Part shown: positions 21,058 to 30,552 of the stretch, piece after piece
Numbering within the stretch: position 1 is the stretch's first letter
Layout: each line of letters starts with the position of its first letter
Assembly (NCBI GenBank): GCA_013140765.1
Contig: JABFSE010000015.1
Location: 1 to 62,703, forward strand
Source: Sulfuriferula sp.
GTDB lineage: Bacteria; Pseudomonadota; Gammaproteobacteria; Burkholderiales; Sulfuriferulaceae
Direction of reading: 5' to 3'
Length of the DNA stretch: 62,703 nt
The notes under the pieces: model-generated
What the model saw: the letters and a program-made list of their open reading frames with translations, nothing else
The model's database searches: none
Told to the model about the DNA's origin: nothing
Position numbers and translations under genes: made by a program

Positions 21058-22977
21058 TTATGGTTTGTCTTTAACTTCTTCAAATTCAGCATCAACGATG
21101 TCATCATTGTGCGCGTTGCTGTTACCGCCTGATTGACTTGCATCGCCTGCTTTTGCTGATTCAGCTGACTGCATTTTTTCTGATAATTTGTGTGCTAGTT
21201 CGCCCAGTGCGGTTGATTTAGCTTCGATATCAGCTTTGTCACTTTCTTTTAAGGCGGCTTCAGCGGCACTAATTGCTGCTTCAATCGCGGATTTTTCATC
21301 TGCGCTGACTTTGTCGCCAAATTCAACTAATGATTTTTTGGTTGAATGTATCAAGTTGTCACACTGGTTACGTGCGTCAACTAATTCGCGTAGGATACGA
21401 TCATCTTCAGCGTGGGCTTCAGCGTCTTCTACCATTTGCTGGATTTCAGCGTCTGACAAACCTGAGCTGGCTTGAATCTTGATTTTGTTTTCTTTACCAG
21501 TGGTTTTGTCTTTTGCAGATACATGCAAAATACCGTTAGCATCAATATCAAATGTCACTTCAATTTGTGGCATACCGCGTGATGCTGGCGGGATGTCTGA
21601 CAAGTTGAATTGACCCAAGCTCTTATTACCCGCAGCGATTTCACGTTCACCTTGCAACACGTGAATAGTCACCGCATTTTGGTTGTCTTCAGCGGTAGAG
21701 AATACTTGGCTGGCTTTAGTTGGGATAGTGGTGTTTTTCTGGATGAGTTTAGTCATCACGCCGCCCATAGTTTCGATACCCAAAGATAGCGGGGTAACGT
21801 CGAGCAACAACACGTCTTTTACTTCGCCTTGCAATACGCCGCCTTGGATAGACGCGCCGACTGCCACCGCTTCGTCAGGATTCACGTCACGACGCGGTTC
21901 TTTACCGAAGAATTCTTTCACTTTTTCTTGTACTTTAGGCATACGTGTCATACCACCGACTAAAATTACGTCGCCGATGTCGGCTACATTTACGCCTGAA
22001 TCTTTAATGGCTTGTTTGCATGGTGCGATAGTGCGTTCGATTAACTCTTCAACTAAGCTCTCGAATTTAGCGCGGGTGATTTTAACAGCCAAATGCTTAG
22101 GACCTGTTGCATCAGCAGTGATGTATGGCAAGTTGACTTCAGTTTGTTGTGCTGATGATAATTCGATTTTTGCTTTTTCAGCCGCTTCTTTCAAACGTTG
22201 CAACGCCAGCACGTCGTTACGCAAATCAACGCCTTGTTCTTTTTTGAATTCGTCAGCCAAGAAGTCGATAATGCGTTGGTCAAAATCTTCACCGCCTAAG
22301 AATGTATCGCCGTTGGTTGACAACACTTCAAATTGATGCTCGCCTTCGATTTCAGCAATGTCAATAATGGAAATATCAAACGTACCGCCACCTAAGTCAT
22401 ACACCGCAATTTTGCGGTCGCCTTCTTTTTTGTCCATACCAAACGCCAATGCTGCGGCTGTTGGTTCGTTAATGATGCGTTTTACATCCAAGCCAGCAAT
22501 ACGACCCGCATCTTTAGTTGCTTGGCGCTGGCTGTCGTTGAAGTAAGCAGGCACAGTGATAACAGCTTCAGTGACGGTTTCACCTAAGTAATCTTCAGCT
22601 GTTTTTTTCATTTTCATCAAAATTTGCGCTGATACTTCAGGTGCGGACATTTTTTTGCCGCGCACTTCTACCCAAGCGTCGCCGTTGTCTGCTTTAACAA
22701 TGCTGTAAGGCATAAGACCGATGTCTTTTTGTACTTCTTTTTCTTCAAAACGACGACCAATCAAACGCTTAACCGCAAAAATGGTGTTTTTAGGATTGGT
22801 CACTGCTTGACGTTTTGCCGCCGCGCCAACCAAAATTTCGCCGTCTTCAGCGTAAGCTACGATAGAAGGAGTAGTGCGTGTGCCTTCAGCGTTTTCGATT
22901 ACTTTAGTTGCGCCGTTTTCCATAACAGAAACGCAAGAATTGGTTGTACCTAAGTCAATACCGATAATTTTACCCAT
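21058..22977 (-). CDS. dnaK: Chaperone DnaK (Hsp70)
   Basis: 639 residues. Starts [19 protein letters not shown]; the ATPase domain carries [13 protein letters not shown] and [11 protein letters not shown] signatures; the substrate domain and helical lid follow, ending in the acidic tail [14 protein letters not shown], the typical Hsp70 C-terminus. ATP-driven folding partner of DnaJ and GrpE. A sigma-32 type promoter stands 37 bp upstream of its start codon. Confidence 0.98.
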   Translation of the reverse strand: MGKIIGIDLGTTNSCVSVMENGATKVIENAEGTRTTPSIVAYAEDGEILVGAAAKRQAVTNPKNTIFAVKRLIGRRFEEKEVQKDIGLMPYSIVKADNGDAWVEVRGKKMSAPEVSAQILMKMKKTAEDYLGETVTEAVITVPAYFNDSQRQATKDAGRIAGLDVKRIINEPTAAALAFGMDKKEGDRKIAVYDLGGGTFDISIIDIAEIEGEHQFEVLSTNGDTFLGGEDFDQRIIDFLADEFKKEQGVDLRNDVLALQRLKEAAEKAKIELSSAQQTEVNLPYITADATGPKHLAVKITRAKFESLVEELIERTIAPCKQAIKDSGVNVADIGDVILVGGMTRMPKVQEKVKEFFGKEPRRDVNPDEAVAVGASIQGGVLQGEVKDVLLLDVTPLSLGIETMGGVMTKLIQKNTTIPTKASQVFSTAEDNQNAVTIHVLQGEREIAAGNKSLGQFNLSDIPPASRGMPQIEVTFDIDANGILHVSAKDKTTGKENKIKIQASSGLSDAEIQQMVEDAEAHAEDDRILRELVDARNQCDNLIHSTKKSLVEFGDKVSADEKSAIEAAISAAEAALKESDKADIEAKSTALGELAHKLSEKMQSAESAKAGDASQSGGNSNAHNDDIVDAEFEEVKDKP

Positions 22978-23013
22978 GATTTTTCCTATATTTAAGTGAG
23001 TGAGATGTGTTTA

Positions 23014-23041
23014 ATATGTGGTTAATATGTTTGTTTTCAAG
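23014..23041 (-). promoter_or_regulatory. Sigma-32 (RpoH) heat-shock promoter of dnaK
   Basis: On the minus strand CTTGAA (23041-23036) is followed, after 14 nt, by CCACATAT (23021-23014). The RpoH consensus is CTTGAAA, 11-15 nt, CCCCATNT. Six of six -35 bases and most -10 bases agree, and the position in front of dnaK fits. Confidence 0.75.
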
Positions 23042-23048
23042 CGTTATT

Positions 23049-23579
23049 TTATGATTTTGCTTGTGCGACCATAACCAATGCAGGACGTATCATACGGTCG
23101 TGTAATTGATAGCCTTTTTGTAACACGGTAACAACCGTATTCGCTTCTGCATCGCTTTCTACCATGCCGATAGCTTGATGTTTATGCGCATCAAATTTTT
23201 CACCGACAGGGTTGATTTCTTGTAAATTAGATTTGCCAAACGCGCTACTTAATTGCTTCAACGTCAGCTCTACGCCGCTTTTCAGATTTTCTATGCTAGG
23301 TGTTTCTGCGCTTAATGCGGCTTCCAGACTATCTTTTACTGCTAATAATTCACTAGCGAAATCTTCAACAGCGAATTTACGCGCCTTAGCGACATCTTCT
23401 TGCCCACGTTTGCGGATGTTGTCACCCTCAGCTTTAGCACGTAGCCAAGCATCGTGATGTTCTTGCGCTTTTAATTCGGATTGTTGCAACATTTCTTCCA
23501 AGCTAGGCATGGTTTCGACTGCATCAACTAGCGGTTCGCTGGCGGCAGATTCGTTAATTTCTTGATTTTCAGTGCTCAT
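23049..23579 (-). CDS. grpE: GrpE nucleotide-exchange factor
   Basis: 176 residues. N-terminal acidic/helical segment, then the long coiled-coil dimer helix ([20 protein letters not shown]-type) and the C-terminal beta domain ending [18 protein letters not shown]. GrpE releases ADP from DnaK. Placed upstream of dnaK on the same strand; each gene has its own heat-shock promoter. Confidence 0.96.
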   Translation of the reverse strand: MSTENQEINESAASEPLVDAVETMPSLEEMLQQSELKAQEHHDAWLRAKAEGDNIRKRGQEDVAKARKFAVEDFASELLAVKDSLEAALSAETPSIENLKSGVELTLKQLSSAFGKSNLQEINPVGEKFDAHKHQAIGMVESDAEANTVVTVLQKGYQLHDRMIRPALVMVAQAKS

Positions 23580-23609
23580 GCGTAACTCCTATTTAATTGA
23601 ATACGCATG

Positions 23610-23637
23610 AAGTGGGGGGGCTTGGTGTTATTTCAAG
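23610..23637 (-). promoter_or_regulatory. Sigma-32 (RpoH) heat-shock promoter of grpE
   Basis: On the minus strand CTTGAA (23637-23632), 14-nt spacer, CCCCACTT (23617-23610), against the RpoH consensus CTTGAAA-N(11-15)-CCCCATNT. It is 30 nt from the grpE start. The 178-bp grpE/23759 gap also holds the upstream region of the divergent secreted-protein cluster, where no strong sigma-70 promoter is evident (a TATAAA at 23725-23730 is the best -10). Confidence 0.75.
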
Positions 23638-23758
23638 TTCAATTTACGTTTTTACTGTAATTATATTTAGTGATGCCCCCTAAATGGAGGATGTCATTAG
23701 GCTTACGTCCCTCTTACAATCAGTTATAAAGTCAAATTGAATAGGGGAGAACTTAAGC

Positions 23759-26700
23759 ATGTATAAAACATATAGATACCTTGGTTATGTGTTGTTAGTA
23801 GTTTTGTTAAGTTTTAATCATACCGCTAAAGCAGACTGTTTTAGCGATGCCGCTTCTTGCGTAGTGAACTCAGCAAAAGCTGGTTTATATGCGCAATTAG
23901 CTGTTGGAGAAGTGTTGGCGTTCACAGCGCTTCATGCTGAGTGTGTAGCGGCTATTGCTGCCCAAGATTACGTTAGTCTTGCCACGATGACTACTATTAG
24001 CGGGTTGGCGGCAGCTGGGCAACTTAATGGGAGTTATGATGGTTGTAAAAATGATTTATATGGCAGTAAGGCAAAGTTGATATTAGCACCGTTAGTTTCT
24101 GTTGTGCCTAATAATGACTTGAAAAAAATAATAAATGGTGAAGTAACGACAGGTATAGAGGCTCTTATTTCTAGCATTCCTTTCCCCGGCACGCTACCTA
24201 CTGTAGGTATGCAAATCAATTGCGGTTGCGCCGTTGCATCAGTTGGTTCAGGTGCTATTCAAAAAATCAAAAAGTCAATAGACGCAACAGCTGCTGCAGT
24301 AGATTCTTGTGGCGATGTGTTGGCGTGTGTCGGTGGTCCAGCACTAGCCGTTATTAAGTCCGTTGGTAAAGCATTGGGTTCGGCAGCCAAATATGTTGCT
24401 TCATGCTCTGATTCTGGTGGTACGTTAGGCGTATCGTTAAATGACTGTGGCGAAGCACCACCAGATTCTGATGATGTGGTGTATGGGCGTATATGGCAAG
24501 TGAATGTTGCTCAGCATGTTGAAAACTGGATTACTGGTAAAACATTTTCTTTGGGTGCTTACAGTAATGTGGATGCTGGTTGGGATGTGAGGATTATGTG
24601 GGAAGCCTGTAATGCTTATTATGATGACCATAGGTTCTCTGAGAAGCACGCTGACAGTAAATGCAATGAATACCGTGACAAGCGTTTTGGACCAGAAACA
24701 TCGTTCTTATTTAATGCTCGTATGTCTAGTGAGTTTTTCCCTAAGGAAGTTTATAAAGCAGCACGAGCTTCTAGTGATGTTTTTGAAGCGACATATTGTG
24801 GTAATAAGCAAGATCCGTCTAAGAAAAATAATACGGCTATTGATGCTTCTTCAGATGGTAATGCTTCGTTGTACTCAGGTATGGTTGCTGAAAAAAGAGC
24901 CGCATGTAGTCAGGCGATTATGGCAAAAATAGGCATATCGGGTAATGGAGGAATTGTTGCTGAGGGTAAGACGGTCGTCGCTGAGGCGAAAAAGATTTTC
25001 ACTAATTACCCTATGGATACGGGTTTAAGAAAAAATTATGACTTTAACAAGGCTTATCAAGTTGCTTTGTCAAAATATGTTGCTGATATAAATAGTTTAG
25101 GTGAAAAACAGCGTCAACTAATTCAAGCTGAAAGCGTGAAGAGCCAGCCCACTTTAATCCTTAATACCGCCTATCGTGCTATTGCGTTGGAAACAATATG
25201 GCCTATGTACCGAGATAAGTGTCCACCTGAAGAGACTGGGGCGCGTAAAGATTGCTTGCTTAAAACAGGTGCTTATTTAGGCGTTATTGTGCAGGGTGGT
25301 AAAACGCCTAATGGTGAATTTAATTTGGGTGACTTTGGTAGCTTAGCAGACATTGATTTCTTGACTTGGCAAATGCCACCAGTGATTTATCAAGGTGCTT
25401 TAGCTACATATAAAAAACAAGGTGTCGTGATGACAGCGGACTTAGCTAGTGCTTGGGTCATGTCAGCTTTTGTAGATAAGGCCGCTGAACTGGCCGCCAT
25501 CGCACCTCAGTCAATTAAAGACGCTAAAGTTAAAATGGGCGCAGCTCGTATGGAACAAGAACAATTGTATAGTGCGAAATTAGACGCTTATACGGCTAGC
25601 TATAGTGGGCAATTAACTTGTACGTTGCCAATATCTGAACAAGTTACACACACTTGTGAGTATTCCAAAACCGCATTAAATGCGATGTTCTTAGTATGGA
25701 AAGGCTATTACACCAGTATTGATAGTGAAAAATCTGGTTTGAATGAAGTTACTAAACCACAAACACCATATGGATATGAACCATTTAAAAATCTGATTAA
25801 AGCCATAGAAGAGTCAACTGGTAGAGCAAAATTACAATATGCGGATATTAAAAAAGCACCTGATGCGATAATTAAAAATCCAAAGAAATACACGGTTAGT
25901 GCGCCTATAGGAGCAGATAAACTCAATAAATTAGCTGAATCGACAAAAGATAAAAAAGCGCAATCAGCTACAAATAATGGCTTGAGCAGTGTTGGAAACA
26001 ACAAGGTTGACAGCATCTCTGATCAAGCAGCTGATGTCGCTAAAAATAAAAATATAGGAGGAGGAAGCAAATTATTGGTGTCTGAAACAGCACCTAAAAC
26101 GGCGACTACAGAAAAATCGATGACGCAAGCTGGTGGATTGGGTGAGACCCTCTCAGTGGTCAGTCATGCTGTAGGTAATCAAACCAATACTCTCGCCGAT
26201 CAGGCTAACAATGCAGGTAAGAATATAGGTGGAGGCGGGGTGCTGGCGACAAATAGCCTGGCAAATGTAAGTAATAAACCGTCATTTGATCCAACAACGA
26301 CAAAACCAATGACACAAGGGGCGGGATTAGGGGACGCTGTGTCAGTGGCGAGTAATGCTATTGTTACCCGTAGTTCGAAAAACAACATGCCATCAGTTGA
26401 GCCAACACCAGTGAAAAACATGAGTGACGGACTAGGTTCAGTCACGAACACTGTGACAGTAGCTGCATTTGATAAGCCACATTACGATCATGTCACGACA
26501 CAGGCATTAGAAAATAAATGGTTAATTCAGTGTAAAAATGAGCAATGCAAAATTGAAATACGTACTTTGATACGTGCACGTATTAGTGATGTGTTACGAG
26601 TTGCAGATACAGGTATGGATTTGCGTATTAAGGCAAATTTAGATGCGACAGAATTACGTATGGATAATCAGTACAACCCGCAAATGCAAGCAAAAGTGAA

Positions 26701-27145
26701 TGCTTCTGCTACACCTAAAGCTGAAACTTTCAATAATTTCACATCAACTCAACCTGTTGGTAATGTGGGAGGCAGTATATCGGGGTCTTCTGCGGTCACA
26801 GTAGCAACCAAGTCACCTGAACCACCATTCGACAAAAATAAATACCAGCATCTAGCCCGACAAGGTTTGGAGTCGAAGTGGTTGATGCAGTGCAAAAATG
26901 AGCAGTGCAAAAATGAGGTTCGGACATTGATAAATGCCCGCATTGCTGAGGTATTGCGGATATCGGATACGGGCACTGATTTACGCATCAAAGCAAATTT
27001 AGATATAACTGAGGGTCGCATGGATAACCAATATAACCCACAGATACAGGCGAAAGTAAACGCATCAATGGCAGGCGTGCCTGTGAATATTAATACTGTT
27101 GTATCACCGTCAAGTCAGCCAGTTAAAAATTTTAAAGCATTCTAA
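23759..27145 (+). CDS. Large secreted protein of unknown function with two C-terminal QCKNEQCK modules
   Basis: 1128 residues; not recognised. Signal peptide MYKTYRYLGYVLLVVLLSF...AKA, cleavage near residue 26. The mature part starts with a Cys-containing, Ala-rich helical region (about 26-250) carrying hydrophobic stretches, then a mixed domain to about 700 (paired Cys, Trp-rich spots such as DAGWDVRIMWEACNAYYDDH). Residues ~740-890 are a Gly/Ala/Asn/Thr linker with about 2.5 copies of a ~58-residue unit (NIGGG...MTQ.GGLG...SV.S.A). Two 80-residue modules follow (904-983 and 1024-1103), 75% identical without gaps. AGGGGAGA ribosome site precedes the ATG. It is the first gene of a seven-gene run. 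Base use is more AT-rich than in flanking genes. The pairs of Cys and the signal peptide imply a periplasmic, surface or secreted location. Confidence 0.85.
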   Translation: MYKTYRYLGYVLLVVLLSFNHTAKADCFSDAASCVVNSAKAGLYAQLAVGEVLAFTALHAECVAAIAAQDYVSLATMTTISGLAAAGQLNGSYDGCKNDLYGSKAKLILAPLVSVVPNNDLKKIINGEVTTGIEALISSIPFPGTLPTVGMQINCGCAVASVGSGAIQKIKKSIDATAAAVDSCGDVLACVGGPALAVIKSVGKALGSAAKYVASCSDSGGTLGVSLNDCGEAPPDSDDVVYGRIWQVNVAQHVENWITGKTFSLGAYSNVDAGWDVRIMWEACNAYYDDHRFSEKHADSKCNEYRDKRFGPETSFLFNARMSSEFFPKEVYKAARASSDVFEATYCGNKQDPSKKNNTAIDASSDGNASLYSGMVAEKRAACSQAIMAKIGISGNGGIVAEGKTVVAEAKKIFTNYPMDTGLRKNYDFNKAYQVALSKYVADINSLGEKQRQLIQAESVKSQPTLILNTAYRAIALETIWPMYRDKCPPEETGARKDCLLKTGAYLGVIVQGGKTPNGEFNLGDFGSLADIDFLTWQMPPVIYQGALATYKKQGVVMTADLASAWVMSAFVDKAAELAAIAPQSIKDAKVKMGAARMEQEQLYSAKLDAYTASYSGQLTCTLPISEQVTHTCEYSKTALNAMFLVWKGYYTSIDSEKSGLNEVTKPQTPYGYEPFKNLIKAIEESTGRAKLQYADIKKAPDAIIKNPKKYTVSAPIGADKLNKLAESTKDKKAQSATNNGLSSVGNNKVDSISDQAADVAKNKNIGGGSKLLVSETAPKTATTEKSMTQAGGLGETLSVVSHAVGNQTNTLADQANNAGKNIGGGGVLATNSLANVSNKPSFDPTTTKPMTQGAGLGDAVSVASNAIVTRSSKNNMPSVEPTPVKNMSDGLGSVTNTVTVAAFDKPHYDHVTTQALENKWLIQCKNEQCKIEIRTLIRARISDVLRVADTGMDLRIKANLDATELRMDNQYNPQMQAKVNASATPKAETFNNFTSTQPVGNVGGSISGSSAVTVATKSPEPPFDKNKYQHLARQGLESKWLMQCKNEQCKNEVRTLINARIAEVLRISDTGTDLRIKANLDITEGRMDNQYNPQIQAKVNASMAGVPVNINTVVSPSSQPVKNFKAF
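26468..26707 (+). repeat. QCKNEQCK module, copy 1 (residues 904-983 of the 1128-residue protein)
   Basis: 80-residue coding module starting FDKPHYDHV and ending QAKVNAS. Fixed features in all three copies: KWL, QCKNEQCK (a Cys-x4-Cys pair), an Arg/Leu/Ile-rich helix, DLRIKANLD, RMD, QYNP, QAK. Gap-free alignment to copies 2 and 3. Confidence 0.9.
26828..27067 (+). repeat. QCKNEQCK module, copy 2 (residues 1024-1103 of the 1128-residue protein)
   Basis: Same 80-residue module, 60 of 80 residues identical to copy 1. A 40-residue Ser/Thr/Gly/Pro spacer separates the two copies, and about 25 residues remain after it. Confidence 0.9.
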
Positions 27146-27173
27146 TTTGTTTGGTATTTTTGGGAGTCGATTT

Positions 27174-28379
27174 ATGAATAATAAAGTTATGGTGTTAATG
27201 GTCAGTATTGGGGTAAATTTAGGAGTTTTTTCTACCACAGCATGGGCCGAAGGCGCACCTATTAGTGTATCGATTGGTGACATCAAACTTACTAGCACAG
27301 CAAACGCTAACAATGCGTATAAGTTACGTACAGAATTAGTAACTGCAAGTAATAAAACCATCAATGTTGCTTATCAATGGTTCGCTTATAAGAATGGTAG
27401 CAGCTTTGTAGTTGAGCCGCTGACGCACTTGCAAGAGCTTTCTTTAAGTAACTACCCTGTTGGTATTGACGCTTTTGTCCCAGAAAAATATTTCGTTCAG
27501 GGGTGTGCTAAGGTGCTACTGAACGCATATGATAAGACGGGAGAGCCGCTGGGTCGTGCGGAAACGCTCTGTCTGCCTATTGCACCTAAGGAAATGCTTG
27601 GGCAATGGGTTTGGCAAAAACCAATAGGCTGGGATAAAGATTTTGTCTTTCCTCTAGATCAAGTGTCGTTACAAGCCAGCTTGACGCAAGCCAATGGTTC
27701 ACTTTGGGATATGAAGTCTGCAGCCCCACAAAATGCAACCTTGTTAGAAGTGAATATACGTAAATACACACCTTCATCTGTGAATCAGGCCTATTTAGGA
27801 CCGGATTTTGAATTGATGACTCCTCAGAAGTTGATTGATGGCAGTGCGGTTTGGCGATTGGCAAGTGGTTGCAATGATTACAAGGTAAGAATTGTTACTC
27901 GAGATGGCAAAACAGCTAATCCTGCTGTGCTAACGAAAATAAATCCTTCCGCTTGGTTATTTTTTACGGGTGGTTCGTCATGCGAAAAAACGGGTACTTC
28001 GGTTGTTAAAGCTCCTGCTAGTTCTATAGTAACTCCCCCAGTACAAATGACTACTGGGGCATTTAATGCTATGAGTTACCAACAAGCAACGAGGCAGATT
28101 CTAGAGTCAAAATGGTTAATGCAGTGTAAAAATGAACAATGCAAAAATGATATACGGGTATTAATCAATGCCCGCATTGTGGATGTATTAAAAACTGCTG
28201 ATGCAGGGACGGATTTGCGTATTAAGGCTAATTTGGATGCTGTAGAAGCGCGTATGGATACTCAATATAACCCACTCATGCAGGCAAAAATAAATGCGCC
28301 AATACTGGCTGCGCCAAATAATTTATCTTTGCCTTATCGTCCTGTCAATGTTGTGACCCCGATTAAATTAACCCATTGA
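27174..28379 (+). CDS. Secreted protein of unknown function with one C-terminal QCKNEQCK module
   Basis: 401 residues; not recognised outside its C-terminal module. ATG 27174 is chosen: GGGAG lies 8 nt upstream and it opens a clear signal peptide (MNNKVMVLMVSIGVNLGVFS, cleavage after TAWA). The frame is open further back to 27099 but would overlap the preceding gene. Residues ~26-280 look like beta-rich domains (ELVTASNKTINVAYQWFAY; a Cys pair at CAKVLLNAY...ETLC). The C-terminal 80-residue module (297-376) is 69% identical to copy 2 in the preceding gene. Spacing of 28 nt from that gene and 17 nt to the next suggests one operon. Confidence 0.85.
   Translation: MNNKVMVLMVSIGVNLGVFSTTAWAEGAPISVSIGDIKLTSTANANNAYKLRTELVTASNKTINVAYQWFAYKNGSSFVVEPLTHLQELSLSNYPVGIDAFVPEKYFVQGCAKVLLNAYDKTGEPLGRAETLCLPIAPKEMLGQWVWQKPIGWDKDFVFPLDQVSLQASLTQANGSLWDMKSAAPQNATLLEVNIRKYTPSSVNQAYLGPDFELMTPQKLIDGSAVWRLASGCNDYKVRIVTRDGKTANPAVLTKINPSAWLFFTGGSSCEKTGTSVVKAPASSIVTPPVQMTTGAFNAMSYQQATRQILESKWLMQCKNEQCKNDIRVLINARIVDVLKTADAGTDLRIKANLDAVEARMDTQYNPLMQAKINAPILAAPNNLSLPYRPVNVVTPIKLTH
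28062..28301 (+). repeat. QCKNEQCK module, copy 3 (residues 297-376 of the 401-residue protein)
   Basis: Third gap-free copy, 55 of 80 residues identical to copy 2. It sits at the extreme C-terminus as in the preceding gene, with only about 25 residues after it. Confidence 0.9.
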
Positions 28380-28396
28380 ACTGTGAGAGTTTTGTT

Positions 28397-30106
28397 ATGA
28401 ATATTCGTATCGTTTTACTATTGGTCTACACGGGGGGCAGTTATGTTGCATTGTCATCCGTATATGCTGACGATGCACTGTCAACCAATGAGGCTACAAC
28501 GAGCACTTGGCAACAGGGAAATGCCAGCGCCCCTGTACCAGTGTTGGTGCAACAAGTAGATGGCACAACTAAGTTGGAGTGGCATGGTGGCGCTACTGTC
28601 AATTACTACAATAATAGTGTTGAAACAGCGGCTGGACAATTTGGTACCCCGCTTAACAATGGTAGTTTTTATAATTTACAAGGGCAAAGTGATTTACGCA
28701 GCATAGCTGATAATGGCAACGTGGATTATTTTCAAATAGGGGTAACACGGAGTAATGACCCTGCTGTACTCAGTCTGTATCATCAACAGATCAATAATGT
28801 GCAAGTGGGTCGTAGTGGTCCAGGTTATTTATTAGCAGCTGGTGATGTCGCGCCTAATTTTTCTAGTTTAAGTTCCGCTTTGGGGTTGCGGGGATTGATT
28901 GCGCAGAAGCAACTTGATCAAACATCTGTGACTGGATATGCGGGGGTCGTTGTGCCGAGTTGGGAGTATTTGGGGCGGCAAGTACCGCGTTATCAGCTCA
29001 TTCGTGATGTGCGCGGTGTGAAGGTCGAACACGCTTTTAGTCCAACTTTCAAACTTTATGGTACTGGGCAGTATGGGGCAGAGCGTGAAGGTACGGCTGA
29101 TATTCCAGGGTTAATGCCTACTATTGTTCGTTCTGGTAGTGTCGGCTTTCAATACAATGCCGCTACTTATCAAGTAACAGGTGAAACAGCGGTTAGTCAT
29201 TTTGAGCAACAGCTTTTTGGGTTGCAAGAAGCTGATAAACGCGTTGGTTTAGCTAGTATTATAGATGGCTCTTGGCGAGGGCAATCGCTCTCACTACGCG
29301 CAGGTTATCATGATCTAGGACCTGGATATGTGAGCCTTTCCCAAATGGCATCACCAGGTATTCGAGAGGTATATACTGGTGCTGATTGGGTAGCCGCACC
29401 ATGGATTAGTGTGGGTGCCGACTTGCGTAATAGTAAAAATATCTCTTTGGCAACATTGTTTTCACCTTCGCAATTGACCGATACAAATTCAGCAAATGTG
29501 CGTGCTAATATAAATTTTGGGAGTGCGTACCCAGGATGGGCTTTATCAGTACAACAAAATATATCTTTGAGTCGTAACCCTGTTGATCAATTGGCTCGAA
29601 ACCAACAAACGTCATTGGGCTTGAATTATGCTAATCAAAACTGGGCGGCTTCACTGTCATTTGGGTTGGGTATAATGCGTAATGAAGCTGCCACTGTATA
29701 CGATAGTGATACTAGTACTTGGCAAGGCAGTATTTCCCGTAATTTCAACAATATGACGGATCTATTACCCGCTAGTTGGACTGTTAGCGCTAATCTATCA
29801 GCTAGTTTGCAAAGTCAGGATTTATTGGTTGGTGATACTGCAAAAGCATACAATGCAACTTTAGGCCTGAGTGGACAGCGCACGGGGTGGGGCGTATTTA
29901 ATGTTAGTTTAGGTAATGGTTATAATACTCGTCCAAATGGGCTTTCTACGCTATGGATGACATTTTTACAGGCTGATTTTTCTCGACCACTGACCGAAAA
30001 AGTGAGCGCAAAAATTTATTTGCGTAATACTCGTCGTAATATAGCAGACCCTACATTAGCAGCCGAAGAGCAGAATATTGGTATGCAACTAGGGTATAAC
30101 TTCTAA
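28397..30106 (+). CDS. Outer-membrane beta-barrel protein of unknown function
   Basis: 569 residues from ATG 28397 (a TTG at 28376 is also in frame but lacks a signal sequence). Signal peptide MNIRIVLLLVYTGGSYVALS...YA. The rest is a long series of alternating-hydrophobic strands with turns rich in Gly/Asn/Asp (for example GWALSVQQNISL, NWAASLSFGLGI, WTVSANLSASLQ) and ends in ...MQLGYNF, the terminal Phe typical of BAM-inserted barrels. I do not see POTRA or TonB-plug motifs. Possible roles: export pore for the two module-bearing proteins, or a surface anchor (inference). Its stop overlaps the next ATG by one base. Confidence 0.8.
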   Translation: MNIRIVLLLVYTGGSYVALSSVYADDALSTNEATTSTWQQGNASAPVPVLVQQVDGTTKLEWHGGATVNYYNNSVETAAGQFGTPLNNGSFYNLQGQSDLRSIADNGNVDYFQIGVTRSNDPAVLSLYHQQINNVQVGRSGPGYLLAAGDVAPNFSSLSSALGLRGLIAQKQLDQTSVTGYAGVVVPSWEYLGRQVPRYQLIRDVRGVKVEHAFSPTFKLYGTGQYGAEREGTADIPGLMPTIVRSGSVGFQYNAATYQVTGETAVSHFEQQLFGLQEADKRVGLASIIDGSWRGQSLSLRAGYHDLGPGYVSLSQMASPGIREVYTGADWVAAPWISVGADLRNSKNISLATLFSPSQLTDTNSANVRANINFGSAYPGWALSVQQNISLSRNPVDQLARNQQTSLGLNYANQNWAASLSFGLGIMRNEAATVYDSDTSTWQGSISRNFNNMTDLLPASWTVSANLSASLQSQDLLVGDTAKAYNATLGLSGQRTGWGVFNVSLGNGYNTRPNGLSTLWMTFLQADFSRPLTEKVSAKIYLRNTRRNIADPTLAAEEQNIGMQLGYNF

Positions 30107-30543
30107 TGGGAAAGCTATGGGGAGGGCGTGTGCCTAAATTTTTTGCAACTACGATCGCGGCAACCATGGTTCTGTCTAACATGTCAGTAGCGGCTGGTAT
30201 GCCGAAGCAAATACTAAATGACATGGTTAACTACTATGTTTTAGGGGATATTCCTGCGCTCAAGCAATATATCGATGTACGCTTTATTGGTTATCAGTCT
30301 TTGTTCGATACGATGCAGATAGCAGTTAATCAGGAAGCGCAAGTACGAATCTTTTTTAGTAATATAAAAATACTTAACGGGAGGTCTGTGGTAGTGATTA
30401 CTACGAATTGGGAAAAGCGTTATTTGCTTAAGCCCACTATGACACCACAACTAAAGCGCGGTCAAGTTAATTTGATGTTTGAACAATTTAATAATCAATG
30501 GCAATTGTCCGCAATTAGCGGTAATAATCCATTTACTCATTAG
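30106..30543 (+). CDS. Small secreted protein sharing a domain with the downstream FecR protein
   Basis: 145 residues from ATG 30106, or 137 from GTG 30130, which has the better ribosome site (GGGGAGGG at 30119-30126) and a shorter signal peptide (VPKFFATTIAATMVLSNMSV). The mature part is one ~110-residue domain matching residues 257-368 of the next protein: FIGYQSLFD / MIGYQQFID, TTNWEKRYLL / QTSWQKRCLA, SAISGNNPF / AALSGSNLF. Length and pattern suggest an NTF2/SnoaL-like fold, unproven. No Cys in this copy at the position of the partner's KRC. Confidence 0.8.
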   Translation: MGKLWGGRVPKFFATTIAATMVLSNMSVAAGMPKQILNDMVNYYVLGDIPALKQYIDVRFIGYQSLFDTMQIAVNQEAQVRIFFSNIKILNGRSVVVITTNWEKRYLLKPTMTPQLKRGQVNLMFEQFNNQWQLSAISGNNPFTH

Positions 30544-30552
30544 GATTAAATT

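Noticed and set aside
21683-22336. 217-codon plus-strand frame opposite dnaK
   Set aside because: Frame kept open by dnaK codon use; Ser/Thr/Pro-rich and without a start site or family.
26041-26460. Repeats in the 1128-residue gene as a CRISPR or DNA tandem array
   Set aside because: The repetition is at protein level, imperfect, in frame, and without regular spacers.
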